In this document: positions 38,024 to 46,936 of the stretch, in pieces | How positions within the stretch are numbered: position 1 is the first letter of the stretch | Layout of the letters: every line of letters starts with the position of its first letter | Source of the DNA: Nioella sp965215655 | GTDB taxonomy: Bacteria > Pseudomonadota > Alphaproteobacteria > Rhodobacterales > Rhodobacteraceae | Assembly (NCBI RefSeq): GCF_965215655.1 | Contig: NZ_OZ244111.1 | Location: 930,001 to 994,000 of the forward strand | Length of the DNA: 64,000 nucleotides | Direction of reading: 5' to 3' | The notes under the pieces: generated by a model | What the model saw: only the letters and a program-made list of their open reading frames with translations | Told to the model about the DNA's origin: nothing | Database searches by the model: none | Made by a program: the position numbers and the translations under genes

Positions 38024-38809
38024 TCAGAACATCGGGCGGTTGCCGCGCAGGCAGGCCACCGAGAGCTGCCGCGTTTCGGGGAAGTCGCCGTTGAAGTCAC
38101 CGTATTGCGTGTGCAGCCGGTCGATTGTACCGCCGTCGAACAGTTGCAGGATCTGCCCGTTCCATTGTGCCAGCAGATCGGGTCGCTGGCGCGACACCAT
38201 GAAGGCCGCGCCCACGGGCGGCATCTCCATCCGGTCCACCTCGACCAGCATCTGCGCTGCCCCGGCCACGGTCTCTAGCGAGCGTGTGGTCCCGAAGACG
38301 GCATCCACCTGCCCGGAGAGGGCGGCCTGCACCGCTGCCTCGGTCGTCTCATACACCGCCAGCCGCAGGCCCTGCTGTACAAGCGCCCATTCCTGTAGCG
38401 ACCCGCGCACCGTGGCGATGGTGGCCGTGGTCACGTTCATACCGGGTGTGCGGGCATAGAACATCTCGTCCCGGCTCTGGAAATACAGCAGGGGGCAGGT
38501 CAGGTTGCCCATTTCCGCCCGCGCGGGCGTCGCCGCCAGACCGCCAATGGCGATATCGAGCGTGCCCTCGGATATCCCGCGAAGAAGCCCCGCAAGCGGG
38601 TGCATCTCCAACCGGCAATCCTGCCCAAGCCGCGCACAGATCCGGGAGGCCACATCAACATCGAACCCGGTGATCTGCCCAAGGTTGTCGCGGTAAGCAT
38701 AGGGCGGATAATCCTCGGACACGCCGATCACCACCGGTTGCGCGGCGGCGGTCGTGGTCCAGAGCATCAGGGACAGGACGAAAAAACGCAGAAGCTTCAC
38801 GTAGGTCAT
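38024..38809 (-). CDS. Periplasmic amino-acid-type solute-binding protein (SBP_bac_3)
   Basis: A 261-residue protein with a signal peptide (KLLRFFVLSLMLWTTTAAA|QP). The mature part follows the type 2 periplasmic-binding fold: VVIGVSEDYPPYAYRDNLGQ, ITGFDVDVASRICARLG, the ligand-site stretch GLLRGISEGTLDIAIGGLAA and DAVFGTTRSLE. No permease or ATPase gene is adjacent, so it may serve a distant ABC transporter or a sensory role. It is a single minus-strand gene followed by a short gap to the Sat-CysC gene. Confidence 0.9.
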   Translation of the reverse strand: MTYVKLLRFFVLSLMLWTTTAAAQPVVIGVSEDYPPYAYRDNLGQITGFDVDVASRICARLGQDCRLEMHPLAGLLRGISEGTLDIAIGGLAATPARAEMGNLTCPLLYFQSRDEMFYARTPGMNVTTATIATVRGSLQEWALVQQGLRLAVYETTEAAVQAALSGQVDAVFGTTRSLETVAGAAQMLVEVDRMEMPPVGAAFMVSRQRPDLLAQWNGQILQLFDGGTIDRLHTQYGDFNGDFPETRQLSVACLRGNRPMF

Positions 38810-38908
38810 TCAATTTCCTTGGGCTTGAGTCAAAAATGGATGTGCGCCGGGGCAGGGATCAAGAGCCTAGACCGCCCCTGACCGCAGGGCAATATCGCCC
38901 GCCCGGTC

Positions 38909-39820
38909 CTATTCGGCAGCCGAGACCGACGGAACGGCGGTGCCCTCCTGCGCCACCTGATCGAACAGCCAGTCGCGGAAGGCGCGGATCATTGGGTCAC
39001 CGGCCCGGTCTTCAAGATAGGCAACCGAATAGATGACCATCGGCATCGTCACGGTCTCGAACAGCCGCACCAGCCTGCCGGACTCCAGCGTGCCCCGCAC
39101 AACGGAATCGTAGGCCAGCGACACGCCCTGACCGCGTTCGGCGGCGGTGGTGGCGAGTTCACAATTGGGAAAGACGGGGCCTTGCGGCAAGGCAGGGTCG
39201 GGCAGGCCCGCGGCGGCGAACCAGTCGGCCCAGGCGTCGTCGGTTTCGTCATACATCAGCCGCAGGCGCAACAGATCCTCGGGCCGTTCCACGCCCTCCG
39301 CGTCGCGCAGGTGCGGGCTGATCACCGGGTAGCGGTTGGACTGCATCAGCGGCTCGGTCACGACGCCGGGTGTGCGATCGACCGACCACTGGATCACAAC
39401 ATCGCTGTCATTGCTGGCGAAATCGGTCGAGGGCGCGCCGGTCGAGACCCGCAGCCGCACCCGGTCTCCGAACTCCAGCCGGTCGAGCCGCGGGACCAGC
39501 CAGCGCGCCGCAAGACCGGGCGTGCACAGCACCCGCAGCGGGCGCTCCCCGGCTTGCCGGATGGCGCGGGTGCTGTCCTCCAGCCCGTTCAGAAGCCCGG
39601 TCAGCCTGCCGGCATAGCCGCGCCCGGTCAGCGTCAGCTCCAGCCGGTTGCCGACCCGTTCGAACAAGGCCGTGTCGAGGTATTCCTCCAGCGCTCGGAT
39701 CTGGTGGCTGATGGCCGAGGGCGACAGGCACAGCTCCTCGGCGGCTGTCTTGAAGCTTCTGTGCCGCGCGGCGGCCTCGAAGGCGCGGACGGCGGCGAAT
39801 GGCGGCAGCTGGCGTCCCAT
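38909..39820 (-). CDS. LysR-family regulator (GcvA-like)
   Basis: A 303-residue regulator. The N-terminal HTH is LPPFAAVRAFEAAARHRSFK, then TAAEELCLSPSAISHQIRAL, of the GcvA/AmpR type. The effector-binding domain follows from about residue 90 (RPLRVLCTPGLAARWLVPRL). The start is the ATG giving MGRQLPPFAAVRAFEA; one 9 codons upstream is possible. It is divergent from the HExxH exported protein (39927), and the intergenic region has inverted repeats, so that gene is the probable target. Confidence 0.93.
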   Translation of the reverse strand: MGRQLPPFAAVRAFEAAARHRSFKTAAEELCLSPSAISHQIRALEEYLDTALFERVGNRLELTLTGRGYAGRLTGLLNGLEDSTRAIRQAGERPLRVLCTPGLAARWLVPRLDRLEFGDRVRLRVSTGAPSTDFASNDSDVVIQWSVDRTPGVVTEPLMQSNRYPVISPHLRDAEGVERPEDLLRLRLMYDETDDAWADWFAAAGLPDPALPQGPVFPNCELATTAAERGQGVSLAYDSVVRGTLESGRLVRLFETVTMPMVIYSVAYLEDRAGDPMIRAFRDWLFDQVAQEGTAVPSVSAAE

Positions 39821-39839
39821 GGCGGGTGAATTCCCTTCA

Positions 39840-39899
39840 TGCGCCAATGAAAAAAGGTCTTTTGCGTCTGGCGCAGATCGAACCTTACCATGAATTCAT
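39840..39899. promoter_or_regulatory. Inverted repeats between LysR regulator and HExxH protein
   Basis: TGCGCCA (39840-39846) and TGGCGCA (39869-39875) form a 7-bp inverted repeat with a 22-base spacer. ATGAATTCAT (39890-39899) is a perfect 10-base palindrome. Both lie in the divergent promoter region. Confidence 0.4.
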
Positions 39900-39926
39900 T
39901 CCTGATCCAAACCCACGGAGGTCACC

Positions 39927-40469
39927 ATGACCATCCCTTTCCGGGCCAGCCGCCGGCTGGTGCGCTCTCTCTCCCTGTGCGTGTCACTGGCGTTGGCGCC
40001 GGTCATGGCTGCGGCGCAGGATCTGCTGGCCTGGCGTGAGGCCCCGACGATGCAGGATCTTGTCGCCCATATGGAGGCGTGGCTGGATACCCACACCGAT
40101 CTGCCAAGGCGGGAGGCCCCGCCGCTGATCCGGCTGACCAGCCACGCCCACGCCGCTGGCATCGCTCACGCTCATCAGACATCGGCCAGCCCGACCGTGC
40201 GGGGGCTCTATGACCCCGAGGTTGAAACGGTCTGGCTGGTACAACCCTGGGATGCCCGCAATCCCTATGATGTCAGCGTTCTGCTGCATGAGCTGGTGCA
40301 TCACCGGCAGGCGGCGGCGGGCCATTGGTATTGCCCCGGCGCGCAGGAACTGCCCGCCTACCGCATCCAGCAGGAATGGCTGAACGACCTCGGGCTGGAA
40401 CCCGATGTGAACTGGATTGCCGTGGTGATCGAGGCCGGGTGCACGCCGCGTGACATCCACCCGGATTGA
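39927..40469 (+). CDS. Exported HExxH (zinc-metallopeptidase-like) protein, DUF6647-type
   Basis: A 180-residue protein with a signal peptide (about 1-30, cleavage after VMAAA, before QDLL). The zinc motif HELVHHRQ is at about residues 118-125, and a following Glu in PGAQELPAYRIQQEW could be the third ligand, as in gluzincin-type minimal peptidases. Cysteines at WYCPG and EAGCTPR may pair. I associate this pattern with DUF6647, with moderate certainty. Proteolysis is inferred, not shown. It is divergently transcribed from a LysR regulator. Confidence 0.8.
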   Translation: MTIPFRASRRLVRSLSLCVSLALAPVMAAAQDLLAWREAPTMQDLVAHMEAWLDTHTDLPRREAPPLIRLTSHAHAAGIAHAHQTSASPTVRGLYDPEVETVWLVQPWDARNPYDVSVLLHELVHHRQAAAGHWYCPGAQELPAYRIQQEWLNDLGLEPDVNWIAVVIEAGCTPRDIHPD

Positions 40470-40473
40470 TGCG

Positions 40474-41415
40474 TCAGTCCTGTTCCGCCAGCCAGTGTTC
40501 GGCGTCGAGCGCCGCCATGCAGCCCATCCCGGCACTGGTCACGGCCTGGCGATACTTGTGATCGGTCAGGTCGCCCGCCGCGAAGATGCCGGGGATCGAG
40601 GTGCGGGTGCTGCCCGCCTCGACCTTCACATAGCCGCCATTGTGCAGTTCCAGTACGTCCTTGACCAACTCGTTCGCAGGCGCATGGCCGATGGCGACGA
40701 ACACGCCCTTGCAGGGGATCTCGGTGATCTCTCCGGTCTCCACATGCTTGACGCGCACGGCCTCGACGCCCTTGGGGTTGTCGGTGCCGACGACCTCCTC
40801 CAGCACGTGGTGCCACAGCGGCTCGATCTTGGGATTCTTCATCAGCCGGTCGATGAGGATCTTTTCTGCGCGCAGTTCGTCCCGGCGGTGGATCAGCGTC
40901 ACCTTGGAGGCGAAGTTGGTCAGGAACAGCGCCTCTTCCACGGCGGTGTTGCCGCCGCCGATCACCACGATCTCCTGCCCGCGGTAGAAGAACCCGTCGC
41001 AGGTGGCGCAGGCGGACACACCGAAGCCCTTGAACGCCTCTTCCGACGGCAGGCCAAGCCACTTGGCACGCGCGCCGGTGCACAGGATCACCGCGTCGGC
41101 GGTGTAGGTGGTGCCGCTGTCACCCTGCGCCACAAAGGGCCGCACGGAGGTATCGAGCGAAGTGATGATGTCGCCGATGATCTCGCAACCCATGGCCTTG
41201 GCATGGGCCTCCATCCGTATCATCAGGTCGGGGCCCTGCACCTCGGTATCGCCGGGCCAGTTCTCCACCTCGGTCGTGGTGGTCAGCTGCCCGCCCGGCT
41301 CGATCCCCTGCACCAGAATGGGGCTCAGCATCGCGCGGCTGGCATAGACGCCGGCGGTATAGCCAGCCGGGCCGGAGCCGATGATCAGAACGCGGGTGTG
41401 GCGGGTGTCGGACAT
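40474..41415 (-). CDS. trxB: Thioredoxin-disulfide reductase
   Basis: A 313-residue FAD flavoenzyme passing electrons from NADPH to thioredoxin. FAD motif IIGSGPAGYTAGVYASRA, redox-active CATCDGFFYRG, NADPH motif VVIGGGNTAVEEALFLT and HRRDELRA, and the C-terminal IFAAGDLTDHKYRQAVTSAG are all present. The start MSDTRHTRVLIIGSG follows AAGGA with good spacing. It ends convergently 5 bases from the HExxH protein gene. No thioredoxin gene is adjacent. Confidence 0.97.
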   Translation of the reverse strand: MSDTRHTRVLIIGSGPAGYTAGVYASRAMLSPILVQGIEPGGQLTTTTEVENWPGDTEVQGPDLMIRMEAHAKAMGCEIIGDIITSLDTSVRPFVAQGDSGTTYTADAVILCTGARAKWLGLPSEEAFKGFGVSACATCDGFFYRGQEIVVIGGGNTAVEEALFLTNFASKVTLIHRRDELRAEKILIDRLMKNPKIEPLWHHVLEEVVGTDNPKGVEAVRVKHVETGEITEIPCKGVFVAIGHAPANELVKDVLELHNGGYVKVEAGSTRTSIPGIFAAGDLTDHKYRQAVTSAGMGCMAALDAEHWLAEQD

Positions 41416-41523
41416 GGAGGCTTCCTTGGGTGTGTCATGAGTCGCCGCCAATGTAGCCACCCCGCGCGGGAGGCAAAAGGGGGGGCAGGGCCGGATCGCG
41501 CCGGGCCTGTGCCTGCCCGTGTC

Positions 41524-41811
41524 CTAGTAGTCCGAATCCCCGCCGCCCTGGGTCATGGCCCCGCGCACGGCCTCGATGCAACCTTCCGCCGTGGGTGCTT
41601 CGCATTCATAATAGCGCCCGTTGACGAAGACGAAATACTGCTCGCTGCCGCCGAATTCCGCCGGTCGCGTGGCTACTGTGTAGGTCTGCCCGTCGATTGC
41701 CACGACTGTTCTGTCGTAGAACGTGGACTCCGGTAGGTCCGGCATGCGCAAGGAGTCGCCGCAACTCGCAAGGGCGACAACCGGGATCAGGATCAGGCTG
41801 TGCAGCTTCAT
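41524..41811 (-). CDS. Small putative lipoprotein
   Basis: A 95-residue protein with a lipoprotein signal: MKLHSLILIPVVALASCGDS has a lipobox (L-A-S-C) at about residue 17. After lipidation the mature protein is ~79 residues with FVFVNGRYYECEAPTAEGC, which has two further Cys. There are two adjacent ATGs; the second is 7 bases after AGGAG and the first only 4, so the second is preferred. No family recognised. It is divergent from the Lrp regulator gene. Confidence 0.75.
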   Translation of the reverse strand: MKLHSLILIPVVALASCGDSLRMPDLPESTFYDRTVVAIDGQTYTVATRPAEFGGSEQYFVFVNGRYYECEAPTAEGCIEAVRGAMTQGGGDSDY

Positions 41812-41931
41812 CATAATTCTCCTTTGTTTGAATCCGCTCATAAACATTCACACCATAACGCATTCTTCAGCGCGATGCCGGGTCGTGTGGTGGCACTTGC
41901 ATTTCCGACTTGTCCGGTACATATCTTGCGC

Positions 41932-41959
41932 GCCCTTGAAATATTCTTGCGCAAAGGGC
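41932..41959. promoter_or_regulatory. Inverted repeat before the Lrp regulator gene
   Basis: GCCCTT (41932-41937) and AAGGGC (41954-41959) flank an A/T-rich centre containing TTGCGCAA. It lies 48 bases before the regulator start and is a candidate Lrp-type autoregulatory site. Confidence 0.35.
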
Positions 41960-42006
41960 ATGTCCGATAACAGGAAAATTAAACGTCTGGGGAGGCGAGC
42001 AGAAAC

Positions 42007-42507
42007 ATGCCAGGGGCAAAACTGGACCAAACCGACCGCATGATCCTGGCAGAGCTTCAGGGCAATGGCCGCATGACCAATGTGGAACTGGCCAGCCGCG
42101 TCGGCATTTCCGCGCCCCCCTGCCTGCGCCGGGTCCGCACGCTGGAGGAACAGGGCTTCATCAAGGGTTATCACGCCGATGTGGACGCCCGGCAACTGGG
42201 CTTCGAGGTGCAGGTCTTTGCCATGGTCGGGCTGCATAGCCAGGCCGAGGCCGATCTGGTCGCCTTCGAGAACCGCTGCCGCAACTGGCCGCTGGTCCGT
42301 GAATGTCACATGCTGAATGGCGAGATCGACTTCATCCTGAAATGCGTGGCCCCCGATCTGTCCACCTTCCAGAGCTTCCTGACCGAGCAATTGACCGCTG
42401 CCGACAATGTCGCCCATGTGCGCACCTCGCTGGTCATTCGCGGGGCCAAGGACGATCCCGGCGTTCCCTTCGACGTGCTGGAGGAGCGCATCGCGCGCGA
42501 GGGCTAG
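42007..42507 (+). CDS. Lrp/AsnC family regulator
   Basis: A 166-residue regulator. N-terminal HTH (LDQTDRMILAELQGNGRMTN, VELASRVGISAPPCLRRVRTL), then the RAM ligand-binding domain (FEVQVFAMVGLHSQAEADL, ECHMLNGEIDFILKCVAPDL). The stop is only 3 bases before the start of the TPR-sulfotransferase gene, so the two are one operon. That is an unusual partner for an Lrp regulator. Confidence 0.94.
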   Translation: MPGAKLDQTDRMILAELQGNGRMTNVELASRVGISAPPCLRRVRTLEEQGFIKGYHADVDARQLGFEVQVFAMVGLHSQAEADLVAFENRCRNWPLVRECHMLNGEIDFILKCVAPDLSTFQSFLTEQLTAADNVAHVRTSLVIRGAKDDPGVPFDVLEERIAREG

Positions 42508-42510
42508 GCC

Positions 42511-44562
42511 ATGCTTCCGGTCAATCCGGCGCGGATCAAGCAGCTTTACGGGCAGGCGATGGCCGCGCAATCCGCCGGACAGGCGGAGGCGGCGCTGGCG
42601 CTTTATGCGCAAGTGTTGCAGGCCCGTCCCGATCTGGCCGAAGCGCATTTTCAGGTGGGCCGCATCCATGCCGCGCGCGGGGACGCCGCCAAGGCCGAAA
42701 CCGCCCTACGCAAAGCGTTGAAATCCCGGCCAAAGGAACCCGCGATCTGGCAGGGGCTGGCGGCCGTCCTGACTGGCGGCAAACTGAAGAAACTGCAACG
42801 GGAGGCGGCGGCGGCGGGGATTTCCCTGACCTCCGGCCCCGACATCGCCCCGATCCTGCGCCAGATCGAACAGGGGCAGGCCAAAGCCGCCGTAACCGCT
42901 GCATTGGCACTGGTCACCCGGTTTCCGAATGCGGCCGGGCCCGCGCTTGCACTTGGTCTTGCCCGAATGGCTCTCGGACATTGGGCGGGGGCCATCGGAC
43001 CGCTCGAAAAATCCGTGGACCGCGCCCCGGACGATCCCCGTGCGCTGCGGGCGCTTGGCGAATGTCATGTGCATCTGGGGCAATGGCTGCGGGCCGAAAC
43101 GGCCCTGACCCGCGCCGCTGATCGGGGGGCGGATGTGACACTGCCGCTGGCCCGGGCCTTGCGTGAAACCTGCCGCGTGGAAGCGGCCGAGGCGCTCTTG
43201 GCAAGCGCCATTGCCCGCCACAGGAAACGCCCCGACCTGCATCTGGATCACGGCGATACGCTTGCCGCCCTGCGCCGCCCGAGAGAGGCACGCCGCGCCT
43301 ATGACGCCGCCATCCGGCTCGGCCGGTCGCGTGGATTGCTGGCGCGGCTGTCGGAAACGCTGGCCGCCGAGGGCGAAAACGGGGCCGCTGCGGCGCTGAT
43401 GGACGAATTGGTTAAATCGGACCCCAGGAACGTCGCCTTCCGCACCATCCGGGGCCAGCAACGCCAGACGGCGGGCGACATGGATGGCGCGCGCGCCGAT
43501 CTGCTGGAGGCCACGCGGATCAGCCCCGACGCGGCCGAGGCGATCCGGTCCTATGTCGGGGGCGGCAAGATCACAGCCGATGACCCGATCCTGCCGATCC
43601 TTGAGGCGCGGTCAGACAACGCGACCCTTCCCGCTCTCAGCCGCCGGGTGCTGGCCTTCGCCATGGCCAAGGCGCAGGAGGATCTGGGCCATCACGACCG
43701 GGTGTTCCGCTATCTCAACCGCGCAAACCGGATGATGCGGGCCGAGTTCCCCTACCGGTTCGAGGCTGATCTGGACGCCGCCCGCGCGCTTGTTGGCAGC
43801 TATGACGCCCTGCGCAAGGCTCCCGTCCCGCGCGATTGCCCGGACGATGCCCCGATCTTCGTCACCGGTCCGCCCCGGTCGGGAACGACGCTGGTGGAAA
43901 CCATCCTTGCCGCGCATCCGCGTGTGACGGCGGGGGGCGAGATGCCGTTTCTCGTGCGCGCCCTGCACCTGCCACTGGACCGGGTGGCCGATGGCCTCCC
44001 CGCTGCCGAGGCAGGCTTTGCCGAGGCGGGCCGGGCCTACATGACAGCTGCACGGCGCCGCTCGGGGGCTGTGGATATCCTGACCGACAAGGCGATTTCC
44101 ACGTTTTCGCGCGTCGGGCAAGCGGCGCTGGCACTGCCCAATGCCCGGTTCCTGATGCTGCGCCGCGATCCGCGCGATGTGGGCCTGTCGATCTACCGCA
44201 ACATGTTCCCGCAGGGCCGGCAGCTCTTTGCCACCGATTTGGCCGATATCGGGCGCTACCTGCGGCTTTACGAGGCGATGCTGGACCATTGGGCCGAGGC
44301 GCTGCCCGACCGGGTACATGTCGTGGACTACGAGGCGCTGACCGCAGAGCCGGAGCCGCAGATCCGTGCCTTGGTCGCGGCCGCTGGACTCGACTGGGAC
44401 GCCGCCTGTCTGGAACCGCACAAGGCGCGGCGCAATGTGGCGACGCTCAGCTTCGCGCAGGTGCGCCAGCCCATCTACCGCGCCTCGGTCGCGGGCTGGA
44501 CCCGCTATGAAACGGAACTGGAACCGCTGTTGGAGGCGCTTGAAAAGCCCGTTTCGCTGTAG
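42511..44562 (+). CDS. TPR-repeat sulfotransferase
   Basis: A 683-residue protein. Residues 1-~380 are tetratricopeptide-like helical repeats (YGQAMAAQSAGQAEAALALY, LQARPDLAEAHFQVGRIHAA, LGLARMALGHWAGAIGPLEK). The C-terminal sulfotransferase domain has the 5'-phosphosulfate loop TGPPRSGTTLVETILAAHP (about 452-470) and the 3'-phosphate motif LMLRRDPRDVGLSIYRN. It transfers sulfate from PAPS to a hydroxyl or tyrosine of an unknown substrate; the TPRs probably bind that partner. No signal peptide or membrane helix. It follows an Lrp regulator by 3 bases; PAPS could come from the Sat-CysC gene 5 kb upstream. Confidence 0.92.
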   Translation: MLPVNPARIKQLYGQAMAAQSAGQAEAALALYAQVLQARPDLAEAHFQVGRIHAARGDAAKAETALRKALKSRPKEPAIWQGLAAVLTGGKLKKLQREAAAAGISLTSGPDIAPILRQIEQGQAKAAVTAALALVTRFPNAAGPALALGLARMALGHWAGAIGPLEKSVDRAPDDPRALRALGECHVHLGQWLRAETALTRAADRGADVTLPLARALRETCRVEAAEALLASAIARHRKRPDLHLDHGDTLAALRRPREARRAYDAAIRLGRSRGLLARLSETLAAEGENGAAAALMDELVKSDPRNVAFRTIRGQQRQTAGDMDGARADLLEATRISPDAAEAIRSYVGGGKITADDPILPILEARSDNATLPALSRRVLAFAMAKAQEDLGHHDRVFRYLNRANRMMRAEFPYRFEADLDAARALVGSYDALRKAPVPRDCPDDAPIFVTGPPRSGTTLVETILAAHPRVTAGGEMPFLVRALHLPLDRVADGLPAAEAGFAEAGRAYMTAARRRSGAVDILTDKAISTFSRVGQAALALPNARFLMLRRDPRDVGLSIYRNMFPQGRQLFATDLADIGRYLRLYEAMLDHWAEALPDRVHVVDYEALTAEPEPQIRALVAAAGLDWDAACLEPHKARRNVATLSFAQVRQPIYRASVAGWTRYETELEPLLEALEKPVSL

Positions 44563-44579
44563 CGCCGCGTCGGGGGCGG

Positions 44580-45386
44580 TTAAGCGGGAAGGGGCGCCTC
44601 GTGCATCGCATGGGCTGCCGGATCGAAGTCATGCCCGATCACCTCTGACCTGCGCAGTTCGATGGCACGGCCCGGCGGCAGTTCGGTCCAGACCCCGGCC
44701 ACCTCGTCCAGCGGTTCCGAGGACACCACCACCCCCCGACGGCAATGGCGATAGTAGAGGCTTGGGGCATAGCGGTCCGACGCGTAGCGCGCGGCGAACA
44801 GCCGTGCCCCATCGGACCAGCAGGCGGCAAAGCGCATATGGGGCGTGCTGCCATGCCTGCGCGCCAACCCTTCCACCTGCCCCACGGCGCGGGCCATTGC
44901 CCCGACCGGATCAGCCGCCATCCCATGCCCGAGGGCGATCAGGAAGATCGCCTCGCTTTCGGTCGCGCCAAGGCGCTGCGCATAAAGATGCTCGGGGATC
45001 ATCGCGTCCAGACGTTGGCGGAACCGATCATGCCCGCCCGCCTGACCGTTATGCATGAAGCTCCAGCGGCCATGGCCGAACGGGTGGCAATTGTTGCGCG
45101 ATGTCGCCGTCCCGGTCGAGGCGCGTACATGCGCCATGAAAAGGCCCGCCTTCGTGTGATGGGCAAGCTGTTTCAGATTGGCATCGGACCATGCGGGGCC
45201 GGTATCCTTGTAGAAACAGGGCACCGTGCGTTCGGGCGAATACCAGGCCAGCCCGAACCCGTCCGCGTTGATCGCGGTCTTGCCGATCAGCGCATTGCGG
45301 CTCTGCTCGACCAGCGATTGTTTCTGCTCGATCACCAGCTCCTCAAGATAGCGCGGCGCGCCCGTCCAGGCGAGGAACCGGCACAT
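44580..45386 (-). CDS. Class II glutamine amidotransferase, EgtC/YafJ-like
   Basis: A 268-residue Ntn-hydrolase. Cys2 (MCRFLAWTG) would become the N-terminal nucleophile after Met removal; the conserved NADGFGLAWYSPER and FMAHVRASTGTATSRNNCHP, GRWSFMHNGQAGG segments line the glutamine pocket. No synthetase domain is attached. Similar stand-alone proteins include EgtC, which hydrolyses gamma-glutamyl-hercynylcysteine sulfoxide. It overlaps the class-V PLP enzyme gene by 1 base (TGATG), so the two are coupled. Confidence 0.92.
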   Translation of the reverse strand: MCRFLAWTGAPRYLEELVIEQKQSLVEQSRNALIGKTAINADGFGLAWYSPERTVPCFYKDTGPAWSDANLKQLAHHTKAGLFMAHVRASTGTATSRNNCHPFGHGRWSFMHNGQAGGHDRFRQRLDAMIPEHLYAQRLGATESEAIFLIALGHGMAADPVGAMARAVGQVEGLARRHGSTPHMRFAACWSDGARLFAARYASDRYAPSLYYRHCRRGVVVSSEPLDEVAGVWTELPPGRAIELRRSEVIGHDFDPAAHAMHEAPLPA

Positions 45387-46825
45387 CAGGCAGCGGTCCG
45401 CGCAAACCGGGCGGTGGTCTCGTCGCAGCTATAGAGCGCGCCATGGTCTTCGGCGGTTTCGGCCAGTTGCTCGACGCAGCCGATGACGAAATCCGCCTTC
45501 TCATCGGTCATCAGCGCCGACAGGTTCAGCCGCACCCAACCGGGTTTGGCCAGTTCCTCGCCCGCTTCCAGCGCCGCGAAGAGCGCCTCGGAGTGCGCCT
45601 GCCCGATGCCGAGCAGCCGGTGCGCATAGGGCCCCGCGCAGGCACATCCGCCGCGCGCCTGAATGCCGTGAATGTCGGACAGCATCCGGGTGAACAGCTG
45701 ATGATGAACATAGCCTCCACGCCCGTCACGGATGCGGAAGGCGAAGATCGGCAGGGCCTTGGCAGCGGTGTTTCCCAGCAGGTCCAGCCGCGGATGGGCC
45801 TGCCACCGCAAAAGCGCACGGGCGCGCAGATCGGCCTGACGACGGTCCAGCCAGCCTTGCCCGAGCGCCGCCTTCACCATCATCACCAGCGCCGCGCGGA
45901 TATCCCCGACGACATTGGGCGTGCCCGCCTCTTCGCGGGTCGACAACCGGTTCGAATACCTGTGCCGCCAGGGCGAGACGAAGCTGACCGTTCCGCCGCC
46001 CGGCAGGGTGGGCGTGGCCCGCGTGGTCATCGCGTCGCGCAGGATCATCACGCCCGACGCGCCCGGCCCGCCGGGGAACTTGTGGGCCGAGAACACGATG
46101 GCATCCTTGGCGCAATCGGTGCCGCACTGCATGGACATCTCCATATAGGGGCCACCTCCGGCGAAATCCCAGATCGCCAGCGCGCCGCCCTGTTTCAGAA
46201 CCCGTGTGACCGCATCGGTGTCGGTCACGATCCCGGTCACGTTCGATGCCGCCGAGAAGCTGCCGACGATCAGCTCCGCGCCCCGTGCCGCGTCCAGCTG
46301 CGCCCGCAGATCACCCAGATCCGGGCCGCCTGCCGCATCCTCGGCCACCTCGATCACCTCGGCCCCGCTGTCGCGCCAGGGCAGCAGGTTGGAATGATGT
46401 TCATAGGGGCCGACCAGCACCACCACCCTTTCCCCGCGCGCCAGCCGCGCCGGAATGTCGAGCAACGCCACCAGCCGGTTCAGCCCCGCCGTCGCACCGG
46501 ACCCGGTGAACACCACGCTGCACCCGTCATCCGCCCCGACCAGCGCCCCGATCCGCGCGCGTGCCTCTTCCCGCATCCGGGTCATGGCCGCGCCGCAATA
46601 GGACGCCTCGGTATGGCTGTTGGCGTAATAGGGCAGCACCGCGTCGCGCACGAAATCCTCGACCACCGTCAACGCCCGGCCAGAGGCAACGTAATCGGCG
46701 TAGATCAGGGGTTTCTGCCCGAACGGCGTGTCGATCAGGATGCCGTCGCCGATGATCCCGCTGCGCAGGACATCCACCAGGTCGCTTCGGTCGAGAGAGG
46801 CTTCAAAACGGGCAAGGGGGGTCAT
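45386..46825 (-). CDS. Class-V aminotransferase-fold PLP enzyme (cysteine desulfurase-like)
   Basis: A 479-residue fold-type I PLP enzyme. The N-terminal KPLIYADYVASGRAL, the glycine-rich VVFTGSGATAGLNRLVALL, the Lys-containing FSAHKFPGGPGASGVMIL (Schiff-base Lys) and the C-terminal RGGCACAGPYAHRLLG (Cys-rich) segments identify the NifS/SufS-like class. Longer than typical SufS by ~70 residues. It could be a desulfurase, C-S lyase or kynureninase-like. It is coupled to the EgtC-like amidotransferase and divergent from an Lrp regulator, which probably controls it. Confidence 0.9.
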   Translation of the reverse strand: MTPLARFEASLDRSDLVDVLRSGIIGDGILIDTPFGQKPLIYADYVASGRALTVVEDFVRDAVLPYYANSHTEASYCGAAMTRMREEARARIGALVGADDGCSVVFTGSGATAGLNRLVALLDIPARLARGERVVVLVGPYEHHSNLLPWRDSGAEVIEVAEDAAGGPDLGDLRAQLDAARGAELIVGSFSAASNVTGIVTDTDAVTRVLKQGGALAIWDFAGGGPYMEMSMQCGTDCAKDAIVFSAHKFPGGPGASGVMILRDAMTTRATPTLPGGGTVSFVSPWRHRYSNRLSTREEAGTPNVVGDIRAALVMMVKAALGQGWLDRRQADLRARALLRWQAHPRLDLLGNTAAKALPIFAFRIRDGRGGYVHHQLFTRMLSDIHGIQARGGCACAGPYAHRLLGIGQAHSEALFAALEAGEELAKPGWVRLNLSALMTDEKADFVIGCVEQLAETAEDHGALYSCDETTARFARTAA

Positions 46826-46879
46826 GTCGGGCTCCAGTTCGCTGATTTCAGGAATCTGACACCCGGGTGGCGCGATTTC

Positions 46880-46899
46880 ATCACCTTTCTTTTCGTGAT
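46880..46899. promoter_or_regulatory. Inverted repeat between Lrp regulator and PLP-enzyme operon
   Basis: ATCAC-N10-GTGAT lies in the 111-base divergent promoter region, with an A/T-rich spacer. It fits an Lrp/AsnC operator in form. Confidence 0.4.
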
Positions 46900-46936
46900 A
46901 CAGGATAAGGTTGGGTCAAATGATCGGAGAAATGTC

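Noticed and set aside
36230..38278. 682-codon open frame on the plus strand opposite the Sat-CysC fusion
   Set aside because: Antisense shadow. The minus-strand frame has all catalytic motifs of two enzyme families.
45443..46936. 5' extension of the second Lrp gene to a 653-codon frame
   Set aside because: The extension is entirely antisense to the class-V PLP enzyme gene; the regulator starts at the GTG 46937 with a proper ribosome-binding site.
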